NCBI GenBank assembly: GCA_963971225.1
Contig: OZ020269.1
Location: 9,988,201 to 10,052,200 of the forward strand
Direction: 5' to 3'
DNA from: Melieria omissa
Lineage: Eukaryota; Arthropoda; Insecta; Diptera; Ulidiidae
Length of the DNA stretch: 64,000 nt
Of the stretch, positions 1 through 9,479 are shown piece by piece. Position 1 is the first letter of the stretch. Each line of letters begins with the position of its first letter. Under the pieces are notes generated by a model. That model did no database searches. It saw only the letters and a list, made by a program, of their open reading frames with translations, and was not told the DNA's origin. The translations under genes were made by a program, and so were the position numbers.

Positions 1-983
1 ACAGCATCAGGCCGCATACTTACTTGGGCCGGCTATGTTTGTTAGTTCGTTGAATTTCATAGTTCTGCATGCAACATGCGATTTTCCAAGCCCATTGGTG
101 AGGGGCACATAAACAAGGATGGATGATGATGCATGCCTTGTTGTGTTGTGTGGCTGATGTTGCGAACACAACAGGCAAGAATAACCATCACAACAACGGC
201 CAACAACAGCAGCAGCCATCGAATGGCAAACGAGCTGTGTTGAAGGTTGTGACTGCAAAGTAATTGCACGCTAAAGCTGCGTTTGTGTATGATAGATTTT
301 TCCGTTGGTTAGGTGCAAGTCGCATTGGCCATACCCTACGCTGCGCTTGATTGGCGCTGCTGATGGGCGCTTTTTTATACTTCTGACATTTGTTAGTAAT
401 TTACGTAGAACGATGTTTAAAAAGTCGTTAAAATGAAAGTTTTTAAGATGCATGAAAGCAACAGACTGGCTCTGACCTTAGACCCCATGTGATGATGTCT
501 ACATCAACGAACCAAAACAAACACCATTGCTATGTTAAGTATTTTAGGAGTTTGTGTTATATGATCTAATCTGTCAACATTTGCCTTTTAAGCAGTGCAT
601 TGTCTAAAATTGTGCCGCTGAAAATGTGTAAAATCTCATGTCTGGTACAGAGACGCACACTGGATTTCGTTTTGGCGCGTTCTGTACACAATTTTTGGAG
701 CCCAATACCCATTTCAAACTATATTCAAGCCGCTTAGAACATATTCAGAGTAAATTTCTAAAGTTTTTACTTCGCTCTGTTAATTTCTCTGTGCTCCAGC
801 CTCCTTAAACCTTTCGATGTTTATTGTTGAGTCTAAAATTACTTGAAACTAGGAGGTCTGCCATTTCCATGTCTTTCATTTTTTGATATAGTCAATGGAA
901 ACATTGGCTGTCCTCTTCTGGCCAAAATAGACAACGCCCCCATTTCTCGAGTCTTGGCTGATTTAAATGTGCGTTCGGCCTCT
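1..983. other. Non-coding, no feature recognised
   Basis: Moderately AT-rich DNA with only short open frames of unlikely composition on either strand. I see no repeats, no splice-site pairs with coding character and no transposon ends before the TTAA at 984. Confidence 0.6.
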
Positions 984-987
984 TTAA

Positions 988-1441
988 CCCATTCGCTGTT
1001 GCCATATGGCAACATGCTACTTTGTGGACGTCTGAACCCTCTGTGGTTTCAAGAATACATTTTTTGTTGGTCCTTAGAATAGTTTGAAGTTTTAGGAAAA
1101 ATACGAAATTAATAAATTGAATATTTAAGTTTGAAGAAGAGAAGTCTACACGTTTTTTAATGCTATACCTTGACATAGTAAAGGAAGAAGAAGCAGAAAA
1201 ATTAGATAATTATTTAGTTTGACGTTTTCTTTCAATTTAAAACTTTTTTTATTTTAATTTTGGCTGAAGTAAATGAAGAAATATTCAAATTTGCGTTATG
1301 CGTCAAATACAGTATTCGTGTAAAAAAAAATTAAAAAATTTCTTATGGAATGTAGTTAAAATAACTTCTAGAGGCTTCAATTGCCTATAACGTAAAATTT
1401 TAAATTTTAACTTACCCCAGTAAAAATCTGTAGCGAAAGGG
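988..1441. mobile_element. TTAA-flanked MITE (piggyBac-type), copy 1
   Basis: TTAA at 984-987 and 1442-1445 flank about 454 bp whose ends read CCCATTCGCTGTTGCCATAT on the left and ...TGTAGCGAAAGGG on the right, so the tips are inverted repeats of CCCTTTCGCTA type. TTAA duplication plus CCC tips is the piggyBac hallmark. The interior is non-coding and matches the element at 58225-58746 in the same orientation over most of its length, for example CTACTTTGTGGACGTCTG and CCTTAGAATAGTTTGAAG. Relative to that copy it is shortened in its right half. No transposase is present, so it must have been mobilised in trans. Confidence 0.8.
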
Positions 1442-1445
1442 TTAA

Positions 1446-2938
1446 TGTTTGATTTATCTGTCTCTAAACCCTCGCAATTGCCCGTTTAAGTTTTACTTAT
1501 TTGTTTATTGATCTGTATGAATTGTATTCAAAGACTAAACAGAAATAAAAAAAAAATCAAAATGCTTGTAAGAAACATTTATTTCGAGAGTTTGAACTCC
1601 CCAAACCCTCTTACCTGCTCCACTGATGTGGTACCTATTCAACAAGCCATACCGGATCATCACCGCATTTCGACTTGCTTCGACCGGCAGTAATACTCCT
1701 GAATAACAAATATTTTTAATAAAATATTTACTGAAATATTGTATTCTGTTTAATTTACATTCCTGTATAAAGTCATAAATAGAATGAATGTATTTTCCAT
1801 CATGACATGTTCCCCAAATGAAGTGATACCACATCGAGCTTCGTCTGGCTGCCTTTGTGTCTTGTGCCACACTGCACGACAGGTTAAATGCTCGCAGCTC
1901 GCTGTTGGTGTTCTTGTTCTTGTTGTTGTTGTTGTTGGTTGGTTGGTGTGGCTGAGGTCGCTGTTGGTGGTGGGCGGCGACATGACTCTGTTACGAGAGA
2001 TGACAACAACATTTACCACAAAATTGTTTTGGCTCTGAACTTGTATGGGCCATGTCTAACTTCCTGACCGCCACCCCCCTAGCCCCGCTCCCCTTCACCC
2101 CATGATTGGCGTGCAGCAAATGCAGTTGGCAGTCGGTGCTGCGTTTCCTTCGAATCGGCTTAGCTTCGTTTTGCTGGTTTAGTGTTTTGGCCTTCCTTCG
2201 TCGGCGTTCAACAACACTGCGCTGCACCGTTCGCAGCATCCTTTCCTTTTTGCCGCGGCTCATGCCAATGCGACGACTGATTTTCTGTTTAGCTGTTTAT
2301 TTTGTTTTCTTAATATAATTTTTTCGTTTTTGTGGAAAGGAATTCATGTTGCACATTTGGAAAATGGAAAACTGGTTTCGCACGTTGTTGGTGCTTGTAC
2401 GCTGCCAGAGTTGTGTGCTTATTTTAAATGTGAAAAACAACAGCAGCAGCAACAACAACGACAGCAACGAGGAGCAACAGCATAAACATTAAAGTGCTTA
2501 CTTAAAAACGAAACCGAAACGTGTTGCTGCAATAGACGAACACGCTGCTGTTGTTGCTGTCAATGTGGTCGCTGCATTTGTTCATTTCCATTCTCAAACA
2601 AACAACAAAGAAGTCGAAACTAACGTGGAGAGAACTAGGGGCGGCCCTTTGCCTCAACTATTCCGTTCCATTCGATACGATACGATTCGATTTGTTATTG
2701 TTAGCTAGTTTTGTGAGTTGAAAATTTGGCATTTAGTGTGCTTCCACTTGACTTGAGCTGTGTTGCTTGTGTACGTTGTTGCATTTGCCTTATTTGTTGC
2801 ACATTTGTCAAACTCGTAATAAGAATTGCAGTACTTGGAAATACCGACAGATTGTTTGCTTGTGATACGAAACTGTGTGCACATAAAATTTGAAAGTCCA
2901 AAGAGTTTAGTGTTTGTTCACGTTAAAAAAATTGAGAA
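1446..2938. other. Non-coding with TTG and CAG/CAA simple repeats
   Basis: Contains TTGTTGTTGTTG near 1920 and a CAGCAGCAACAACAAC-type tract near 2440. Short open frames on both strands have no recognisable domains. It lies upstream of the BTB gene, so it may hold that gene's 5' regulatory DNA or upstream exons; nothing specific can be pointed to. Confidence 0.5.
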
Positions 2939-3031
2939 ATGTGTACTTTATTTTTGATATTATTTGTAATGTGTGTGGTGAAGTCGTGTATGGCAGCTCC
3001 CGTTGATTTGAGTGAGATTTGCAGGTACTAA
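2939..3031 (+). CDS. Candidate micro-ORF or first exon with a signal-peptide-like start
   Basis: ATG at 2939 opens a 30-codon frame closed by TAA. Residues 4-14 are strongly hydrophobic (LFLILFVMCVV), followed by KSCMAAP, which resembles a signal peptide with an Ala cleavage region, and then VDLSEICRY. The sequence GCAG/GTACTA at 3024/3025 could be a splice donor, in which case this is the first exon of a small secreted protein, or a uORF-bearing 5' exon of the BTB gene 430 bases downstream. I do not recognise the peptide. A chance ORF is quite possible. Confidence 0.25.
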   Translation: MCTLFLILFVMCVVKSCMAAPVDLSEICRY

Positions 3032-3450
3032 AAATACTCTCGAATGATTTAATTTAATTGATTTATAAATTCTCTTTAATTGATTTATAAATTCAACAAG
3101 AATTCTGTTTATCTTCATTTGGCTTAGGCCGAATCAGTGTCAAAGGGGCACTACCCTTCCCAATTGGGTTTACCATGCAGATAACTCAGTTGCAAACTCA
3201 AAAGTAGACAGCAAAAGTGGAAGAAACACTTCCTGGTTAGCTTTGGTTGGTTCGAGTCCTTTCGTGTTGTGCTTTCGATATGAAAACTGATCAGCCTAAT
3301 CACTTGAAAGTATTCCTAACGTTTACTTGCAAAAAAGAATTCATTCTTCACTCTGCTACCTTTCTCATTTTCCTTTCAAACTTCATTCCATCAGTTTTTA
3401 ATTATCTCATTCTAAAGCCATTCATTAATTGTTTCTCGTTTTCTTTTCAG

Positions 3451-3517
3451 CACATCCTGAACGCAGGCATCCTGTAGGCATTGTATCAATCACAATCGGC
3501 CAAACAACAGCAACACA
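3451..3517 (+). other. 5'UTR part of the BTB gene exon, with upstream splice acceptor
   Basis: A long pyrimidine tract ending in TTTTCTTTTCAG stops at 3450, which is a strong 3' splice site, so the exon carrying the start codon probably begins at 3451. The 67 bases up to the ATG contain CAACAGCAACACA, a leader typical of fly genes. At least one non-coding exon must lie upstream. The GCAG/GTACTA junction at 3024/3025 is one possible donor, but it is weak. Confidence 0.6.
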
Positions 3518-3900
3518 ATGGCAGTCCGAAGTCATCAATATTTCAGCTTACGCTGGAACAACTACCAGAACACCATGACGTCGGTGTTTCAGCAGTTGCG
3601 CGAGGATTTGTCCTTTGTCGATGTGACCTTGTCGTGCGAACATGGATCACTCAAAGCACACAAAGTGCGTACGCCTGTCATTTAGCAACGTCAGCTGAAC
3701 ACTTTCTCACATTCTCTCGTATTGCATTGTTTCAGGTTGTGCTGTCGGCCTGTTCGTCGTACTTTCAAAAATTGCTACTCGAGAATCCGTGCAAGCATCC
3801 GACCATCATATTGCCCGGCGATATAATATTCACAGATCTGAAGACCATCATCGATTTCGTCTATCGCGGTGAGATTGATGTCACCGAATCAGAATTACAG
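3518..3900 (+). CDS. BTB/POZ (TTK-type) transcription factor, first two coding exons (partial)
   Basis: Two coding exons of a BTB/POZ protein. Exon A is 3518-3664 (49 codons), the intron is 3665-3735 (71 nt, GTGCGT...TTTCAG, phase 0), and exon B is 3736-3900 (55 codons), followed by the donor GTGAGT at 3901. Removing the intron joins KAHK to [10 protein letters not shown], the hallmark junction of the family. Visible blocks are [12 protein letters not shown] (residues 6-17, the TTK-class BTB signature), [30 protein letters not shown] and a [16 protein letters not shown] block near the end. The ATG was chosen because it lies just upstream of the LRWNN block and is preceded by CAACACA. In the family, such domains form dimers or multimers and are fused to C-terminal zinc fingers or other DNA-binding domains, acting in the nucleus; that half is not seen here. 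The domain lacks its final alpha-helices, so more exons are required. An unspliced frame over this locus reads exon A out of frame and should be ignored. It is not clearly Broad, Lola, Ttk, Bab, Mamo or Psq from what I recall of those families, so no symbol is given. Confidence 0.93.
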
Positions 3901-5834
3901 GTGAGTCATTGGCTTGATTTATCATCGTTAGACGTGGCAGCAAACGCCATAAACGTGTGTACCGTTCAGTTGGCGGACAACTGATTAAAGCAATTTGTTT
4001 CGGTTTCCTCTCCGGGCTGATATGGCACAGCCCAACATCAACTACTAAACGTCAGCAATTCGGTCCGAATTGAATTGGCAGCCAATTTCCAGTGTGATTG
4101 GCGCTACTTTACTACAATTTATAAGTAGCGCAATGCAGCCGCTGCGTGTCCATTGTGCGCATTGTCGTTTTCTTAAATGTAATTTTTGCTATTTAGCACA
4201 TTTATTGCAGTCTCTTTTAAAAAACGAGCATATTTTAATTGAAATCGATTTCTCGTTGACTTTGCGCATTGCGCGCTGTCTGTCGTGTTGCGGGTTGTTG
4301 TAATTGATGCAAATTTGAATATAAATTAATTTTAATGCATTTACACTAAAGGGTCACATTTGCTGGCTGTGTGAATACGCAACTCAGCAATATTCACTTT
4401 ATTTGTGTGCATTTTGTGTTGAATTTTTTCTGCCGCTCGTGCACGCTCTGTACTACTGAGTGCTTGGGTGAGCGAGGCATGAAATGAAAATAAACACCTT
4501 TAATATGTGGCTTTTATTTTTATCAACACACACACAATACAAAAAAGGCATGAAAAAAAGAGACAGAAATGAGAACATTTACGAAACGAACGAAAAACGG
4601 CAGATAGCAACAGCTGTTTAAATGCTTATTATCGGTATTTGTTTATTTAGTGCCGCTGCCGTTGCAGTTGATGTACTCTCGCATATTGCCATATACACAC
4701 AATAGTTACATATCGAGACACTGTTTGATAGCTGGTCGATATGATGGTCGATAACAACATTTTCGTGTTGAACTAAAATTGTTGATAATTTTTTCATATA
4801 TTGACTGCACAGTGAGCTATCAAAATGTTTGTTGTTTTTGGGTGAAATTTCTCTGAACTTTGCTCTGGGTGAGCGATGTTGAAGTTAAATAAAAATCGGT
4901 AACCGGAAATTATGCTAACGTTTTAGATTTTTACTTAAAGTTATTTTTTGCACAATAAAATCTAAAAAATGGGGAAATAATTGTAATTTGTACAAGTTTC
5001 ATGTAGTTTGATTGAAATTTTATTTATTTATTTTATTTTTTATTTATAGATTTTATTTTTATTTATATATTTTATTTTAAGTCAATCCATACAAATCTTC
5101 GAGCTAGAAATAATAACAAAAAAGCACTTAAAAAAATAAAATTATGTATAAATATTGTTAAGAAGCCACTGAAATATTTGTTTGGAAATACAAAAAACGA
5201 TTTAATTACTGGAAGTTAGTTTATTAAATTTCGTAAGCGATCTAACAATCGGTTGTTTTATAATTCTTTACGATAAATGTTTTGTAGCTAAATGATGTGT
5301 TAAGAAAATTAAACACGTCGTAAGGCGCAAGAAAACAGCATTTTTATTTTGTGCATTTTTGTACGTTTTTTCTGGTTGAATCATTGTTCACAATAGTCCT
5401 TTGTTGCTTTTAAGTTACGAAATGAATTATTTGAAGTTATACGCGAATTTTTTCACAGAATTATTATAATTTGATTGGATCTTTATTTCTAAAAATATTA
5501 TTTGTCATTACTAAAATTTTATTAACATACAATTTGTGTGAAATGTTTTCTTATGTCGAATTGATTCAGGCAAACTTTTTAGTCTCCTTTGATAAAGAAA
5601 TTTCAATTATATATCAGTCAGCTAATAGCTTCAGCTGTGCAGTGTAGCTTTTTCATTTGAAATTTATGCGTCGGTGCACTAAATGTGGGTTTTTCCCATA
5701 TCAGTTTTTTTATGTTTTAGAATAATCACAGTCATGAGTTCACCAATAAATAAATAATAATAATAATAATTTATTTTTTTTATTAAATAAATAATAATTT
5801 TTATTAATTTTGTGAACACAGGAAGTTTAGGTAC
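3901..5834 (+). other. Start of the large intron after BTB exon B; AT-rich
   Basis: Begins with the donor GTGAGT. After about 4300 the DNA is very AT-rich and includes a low-complexity ATTTT/ATTTA tract at about 5018-5082 and ATA/TAA runs near 5750. No coding signal was seen on either strand. Confidence 0.6.
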
Positions 5835-5838
5835 TTAA

Positions 5839-6808
5839 CCCTTATGTGTGTGATGGGGTACCCGGGTACCCAAATCACTTTTATATCGAAATTTTATACA
5901 CTTGCGGATAACCTAGAAAGGTGAATCTTCATTACAACTCCCAAAATGGTATTCTGTCTTTATTTTCGGGTATTTAATTCGATTTATTTTATGTTGGAGG
6001 GTGTGGCGCAACATTTTACTTTTTACACCCTTACGCGTGTGCTGGGTACCCGGGTACCCCAATACATTTTATATGGAGTTGCATAGATTTTTTCTGTAAG
6101 TAAAACTTTCTAAAGTTAATAATTTGTTATAAAACAATTTTATCAACGAGAACAATCACTCAATCGATTTTGAGGAAATTAAAAAAAATGATTTTGGTTA
6201 TATAAATTCTGAGATGGTCAGTTTCTATGCAACCCGCAAGCTCGGCGTCAGAGGCTTCTATTGCTGCGTCGTCAACTGATGGAATATGTTCATCTTCGCC
6301 TTCGGAAATGGAAAATTCTTCATCACGTTTACTTTCACACATTATTTCTTGAATTTCGGCTGAGATAAATCTTTCACAACGAGCTCTTGCTGAATAAGAA
6401 CTCATTTCCGAAGTTGTTCAGATCTTTCACAATGCAATTGAAACTAATTACTAACGATTAATTAATTTGTTACAAACTTCAAATGTAAAAAATTTTCGCG
6501 GGGAATGACCTTCCATTGAAATTTACAGCAGCGTATGAATGGTATTCCCCTTTTTATGAAAGCGGGATCCGAAATTGCACAAAAATTCATTACTGGAAAT
6601 TAAAAAACAAGTTTGCAAGTAATTTTTTGTAAGAAGGGAAGTCCCAAAATGTACTTTTATATTACTGAGAGCTTTAAAACTAAGCAAAAACAGTAAAATT
6701 TCTTAAAGTGCGAACAAAAAGTGAGAAATTTTCATACAATTTGTACTGTGGTACCCGGGTACCCCATCACCACGGGTAAGGGTGTTTTTTTCAGCACACA
6801 CACTAGGG
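5839..6808 (-). mobile_element. Internally deleted piggyBac-like element with GTACCCGGGTAC palindromes
   Basis: TTAA duplications at 5835-5838 and 6809-6812 flank 970 bp. The left tip is CCCTTATGTGTGTG and the right tip, reverse complemented, is CCCTAGTGTGTGTG. TTAA plus CCC tips indicates piggyBac type. The perfect palindrome GGTACCCGGGTACC occurs three times, near 5856, 6045 and 6750. Around 6026-6060 a near copy of the left end (ACCCTTACGCGTGTGCTGGG) recurs, and the inverse of that unit lies at about 6750-6786, so the ends are nested repeats. The only coding remnant is on the minus strand at 6160-6405. A full transposase of about 550-600 residues is missing, so the element is non-autonomous. 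Confidence 0.8.
6160..6405 (-). pseudogene. N-terminal remnant of a piggyBac-like transposase
   Basis: An 81-codon frame starting about 400 bp inside the right end of the TTAA-flanked element. Its middle is acidic (ISEGEDEHIPSVDD), as is usual for piggyBac transposase N-termini, and it then runs into AT-rich DNA and stops. No catalytic DDD core follows, consistent with deletion of nearly all of the enzyme. Assignment rests on position in the element and composition, not on a conserved motif. Confidence 0.5.
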
Positions 6809-6916
6809 TTAATTGGCCATAACAACTCATTACCAGGTTACGTTCTGCTTTAAAAAAGTTGTCCCCAGGCGCCTCTGAGATGATAGGACGTCCCTAACTT
6901 AAAAACACAGTAGATA

Positions 6917-8531
6917 CACATATGGTCAAAAAAATAAGTACACTACTTAAAATTTTGTTAATGCACAATTTTTTTTTCGCGTAATGAATTCATACATAGT
7001 ATTTCCTTTTTATTTTAATAATGTTTTTATCGCAATACTTTTGAAAGTGAAAATGAAACAGGGATTTCCCTAATTTGTCGTATTTGTGCTTGTTTCGCTC
7101 TAATGTGGTAAAATTTGTTGGCCATAAAAATAAGTACATTGATTATTTTTCGCGTTTTTCAACAATCTGATCATTTTTTTTGCAAAGGTTTGTTATTTTA
7201 TTTGTATTATTATTTATTTATAGTAAAAAAAGAAGTAAAACATCTTGCAGATGGGTCGCAATAAACTTTGTACTTCCACGAAGAGGAGAATCGCTTTGAG
7301 GTTAAGAAATGACGGCCAAAGCCTTCGTTCCATTGCCAAAACTTTGGATCTTTCACTGTGTTTTGTCCAAAATGCTTTAAAAGTTAAGAAGAAAAAAAAA
7401 AACGTCTATATCGACAGATAATCATACCGTCACTCTTGCGAAAAAGGACCCATTTGTATCATCGAGAGCCATTTCAGCAGACATCGTCAACGTGATCTCT
7501 TCCCGAACTGTTCGTCGAAGGCTATAAAGAGCTAATTTACCTGGACGAATAGCCAGAAAAGTTCCTTTCCTTTGTAAAAAAAATTTTAAGACGCGGTTAG
7601 CCTTGGCAAGGGAACATTTAAATTTGTCCGGACCTGACGGTGAAAAAACATGGCGAAATATTTTGTGGAGTGACGAAACCAAAATAAATTTGTTTGGAAA
7701 TGATTCTGCTCGGAATGTTCGACGTCCCAAGGTTAAAGAATTTCACGTGCGGTTTATTAAAAAAAAACAATTAATCACAGGGAGGCAACATCATGGTATG
7801 GGGTTGTTTTTTGTGGTACGGTGTTGGACCAATACATCGTGTAACCGATACTATGACGAGATTTCACTACAAAGACATCTTGAAAAATACTACGTTGCCC
7901 TATGCTGAGGAGAGTATGCCACTATGGTGGACCTATCAGCAAGATAATGATCCTAAGCATTCTTCCAAGTTGGTCATTGAATGGATTCAAGAAAATGGAG
8001 TGGCGTTGCTTAACTGGCCGAGTCAGTCACCGGATCTGAATCCAATCGAAAATCTTTGGGGAGAATTGAAACGAAGATTTAGTAAGGAAGTATTCCAAAA
8101 TAAGGGCCAATTATGGAATTTTATCCAAAAATCTTGGTATGAGATACCAATAAAGACCGGCCATAAGTTTATCTCCAGTATGCCAAAACGAGTGGCGAAA
8201 AATATTCAAATTAAGGGTGGGTATACCGGCTACTAATAAAAAAAAGAATTTGTTAACAAAGAAAGCCGATAAAGTGGGAATTTGAATTTATTTTATTAAT
8301 ATAAACCGAATGTACTTATTATTTTGGCCAACCATTTTCATTAATTTCATACTTTGTTAACGATACTGAAAGTTGCTTTTATGTTTTATTCGTATTTTCC
8401 TCATTTATTTTACTTGGTATGTTATAAGAGAAGATTTATCAATTTGTTTTTATTTTAACTAAAATAAATATTCGCCTGCAAGCCATTGAAAAGATTATAT
8501 AGGCCTGTACTTATTATTTTGACCATATGTG
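6917..8531 (+). mobile_element. Tc1-like transposon with IR/DR ends, inactive
   Basis: TA duplications at 6915-6916 and 8532-8533 flank 1615 bp. The outer inverted repeats read CACATATGGTCAAAA...AATAAGTAC on both ends. A second, inner copy of the same unit (TGGCCATAAAAATAAGTACA) lies about 200 bp inside each end, at 7117-7140 on the left and inverted at 8309-8332 on the right. Each end therefore carries two direct copies of a putative transposase-binding site, as in IR/DR Tc1-like elements. The GGTCAAAA core of the repeat resembles what I recall of Bari-type ends, but I cannot place the subfamily. The transposase gene inside is broken (7251-8236). Confidence 0.9.
7251..8236 (+). pseudogene. 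Tc1-like DD34E transposase, frameshifted
   Basis: The ATG at 7251 begins MGRNKLCTSTKRRIALRL, followed by an HTH-like stretch (SLRSIAKTLDLSLCFVQNAL). A poly-A run at about 7390-7402 shifts the frame. The reading then continues through SSRTVRRRL, an in-frame TAA and ANLPGRIARKVPF, to the first catalytic block ILWSDETK (near 7665). A second frameshift between about 7755 and 7793, near a poly-A run, leads to a 148-codon C-terminal part with MVWGCFLWYG, QQDNDPKHSS (second Asp) and SPDLNPIENLWGELK (Glu). The Asp-Glu spacing is 34, so the triad is DD34E. Two frameshifts and one nonsense codon make it non-functional. The catalytic residues survive, so decay looks fairly recent. Confidence 0.9.
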
Positions 8532-8546
8532 TATATACACAAATTA

Positions 8547-8760
8547 CAATCGTGTCTGGGTATAGTGAACACATCGATATAGTGAACACCCATATTTTGA
8601 CATGGAACCTCTAAATATATGGAACCTCTATATATAAAAAGTATATTTTGAGCAAATAAACCGAGTTTTTGAACAAAAATGTTAACCTCGATATAGTGAA
8701 CAACTTCAATACTGTGAACAGGCCTTGCAATAATTAGTTCACTATATCCAGACACGACTG
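8547..8760. mobile_element. Small pogo/Tigger-like MITE
   Basis: TA at 8545-8546 and 8761-8762 flank 214 bp with about 24-bp inverted ends: CAATCGTGTCTGGGTATAGT on the left and ACTATATCCAGACACGACTG on the right. The motif TATAGTGAAC recurs four to five times inside, both direct and inverted. TA duplication and CAGTCGTGTC...TATAGTGAAC ends fit pogo-class elements. It begins only 13 bases beyond the Tc1-like element's TA. No coding capacity. Confidence 0.7.
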
Positions 8761-8762
8761 TA

Positions 8763-9479
8763 GTTCCTAAAGTATACGAAAACCTCTTTATTAGTTCGAG
8801 GGGTCTAGGGGATGTATAAAAACGTAATTCCTAATATCCTAAAAATTTGATTTTATCCAAATAAGTAACACAAGAACCATGCCGAAAAAATTTTAATATT
8901 AATGCTTAGTTTAATGTGTTGGTTGTATATAGATTCAATCAAAAAAATTGTAATAGTAATAAATTTAGTATAAATTTAGATTGCGCAGAAATGTTTACGT
9001 GAATATAACCGATTTCAAAGATCTTTAGTTGATATCCAAAGAAAATTGCATAATCGCGTAATCGAAGCCGTCTTCACTGCGTTGTTCAGTATTGCGCACA
9101 TTGTGAAGCACTCTTAGGCACATCTTGCTTCGTTTGATTCGTGAAGTATGTCACATATATTTTTATCTCTTAGATATATTTTTATCTCAAGCAAAACTGA
9201 AAATGTTCACTGCTAATTGTTCATATTCAATTCTTTTGTAAATTAAACATGACACATAAAATGAATTAATTTTATTAGAAAAATATATATCAGAATTATT
9301 TATTTATTTGAATCTACTATTATTTTTAATTGAGGCTCATACATCATACAACTTGACTAATATCTCTTTACCTTTATAAACTGTTGAGATTGCATTCAAA
9401 TGGGCTTCAAGTTGGTTTCCATTTCAGTTGGTTTCAACTTTCAACTACCCTTTCAGCTTTTCAAGCAGCGCCAAATTTC
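8763..9479. other. AT-rich non-coding stretch
   Basis: No open frame of interest, no TIR pair and no recognised repeat. Composition matches the other AT-rich spacers. Confidence 0.5.

Noticed and set aside
3248..3258. GGTTCGAGTCC, a tRNA B-box match
   Set aside because: No A-box or cloverleaf arms at the right distance upstream.
3481..3984. 167-codon unspliced frame over the BTB exons
   Set aside because: It reads exon A out of frame and through the intron; the spliced model restores a continuous BTB domain.
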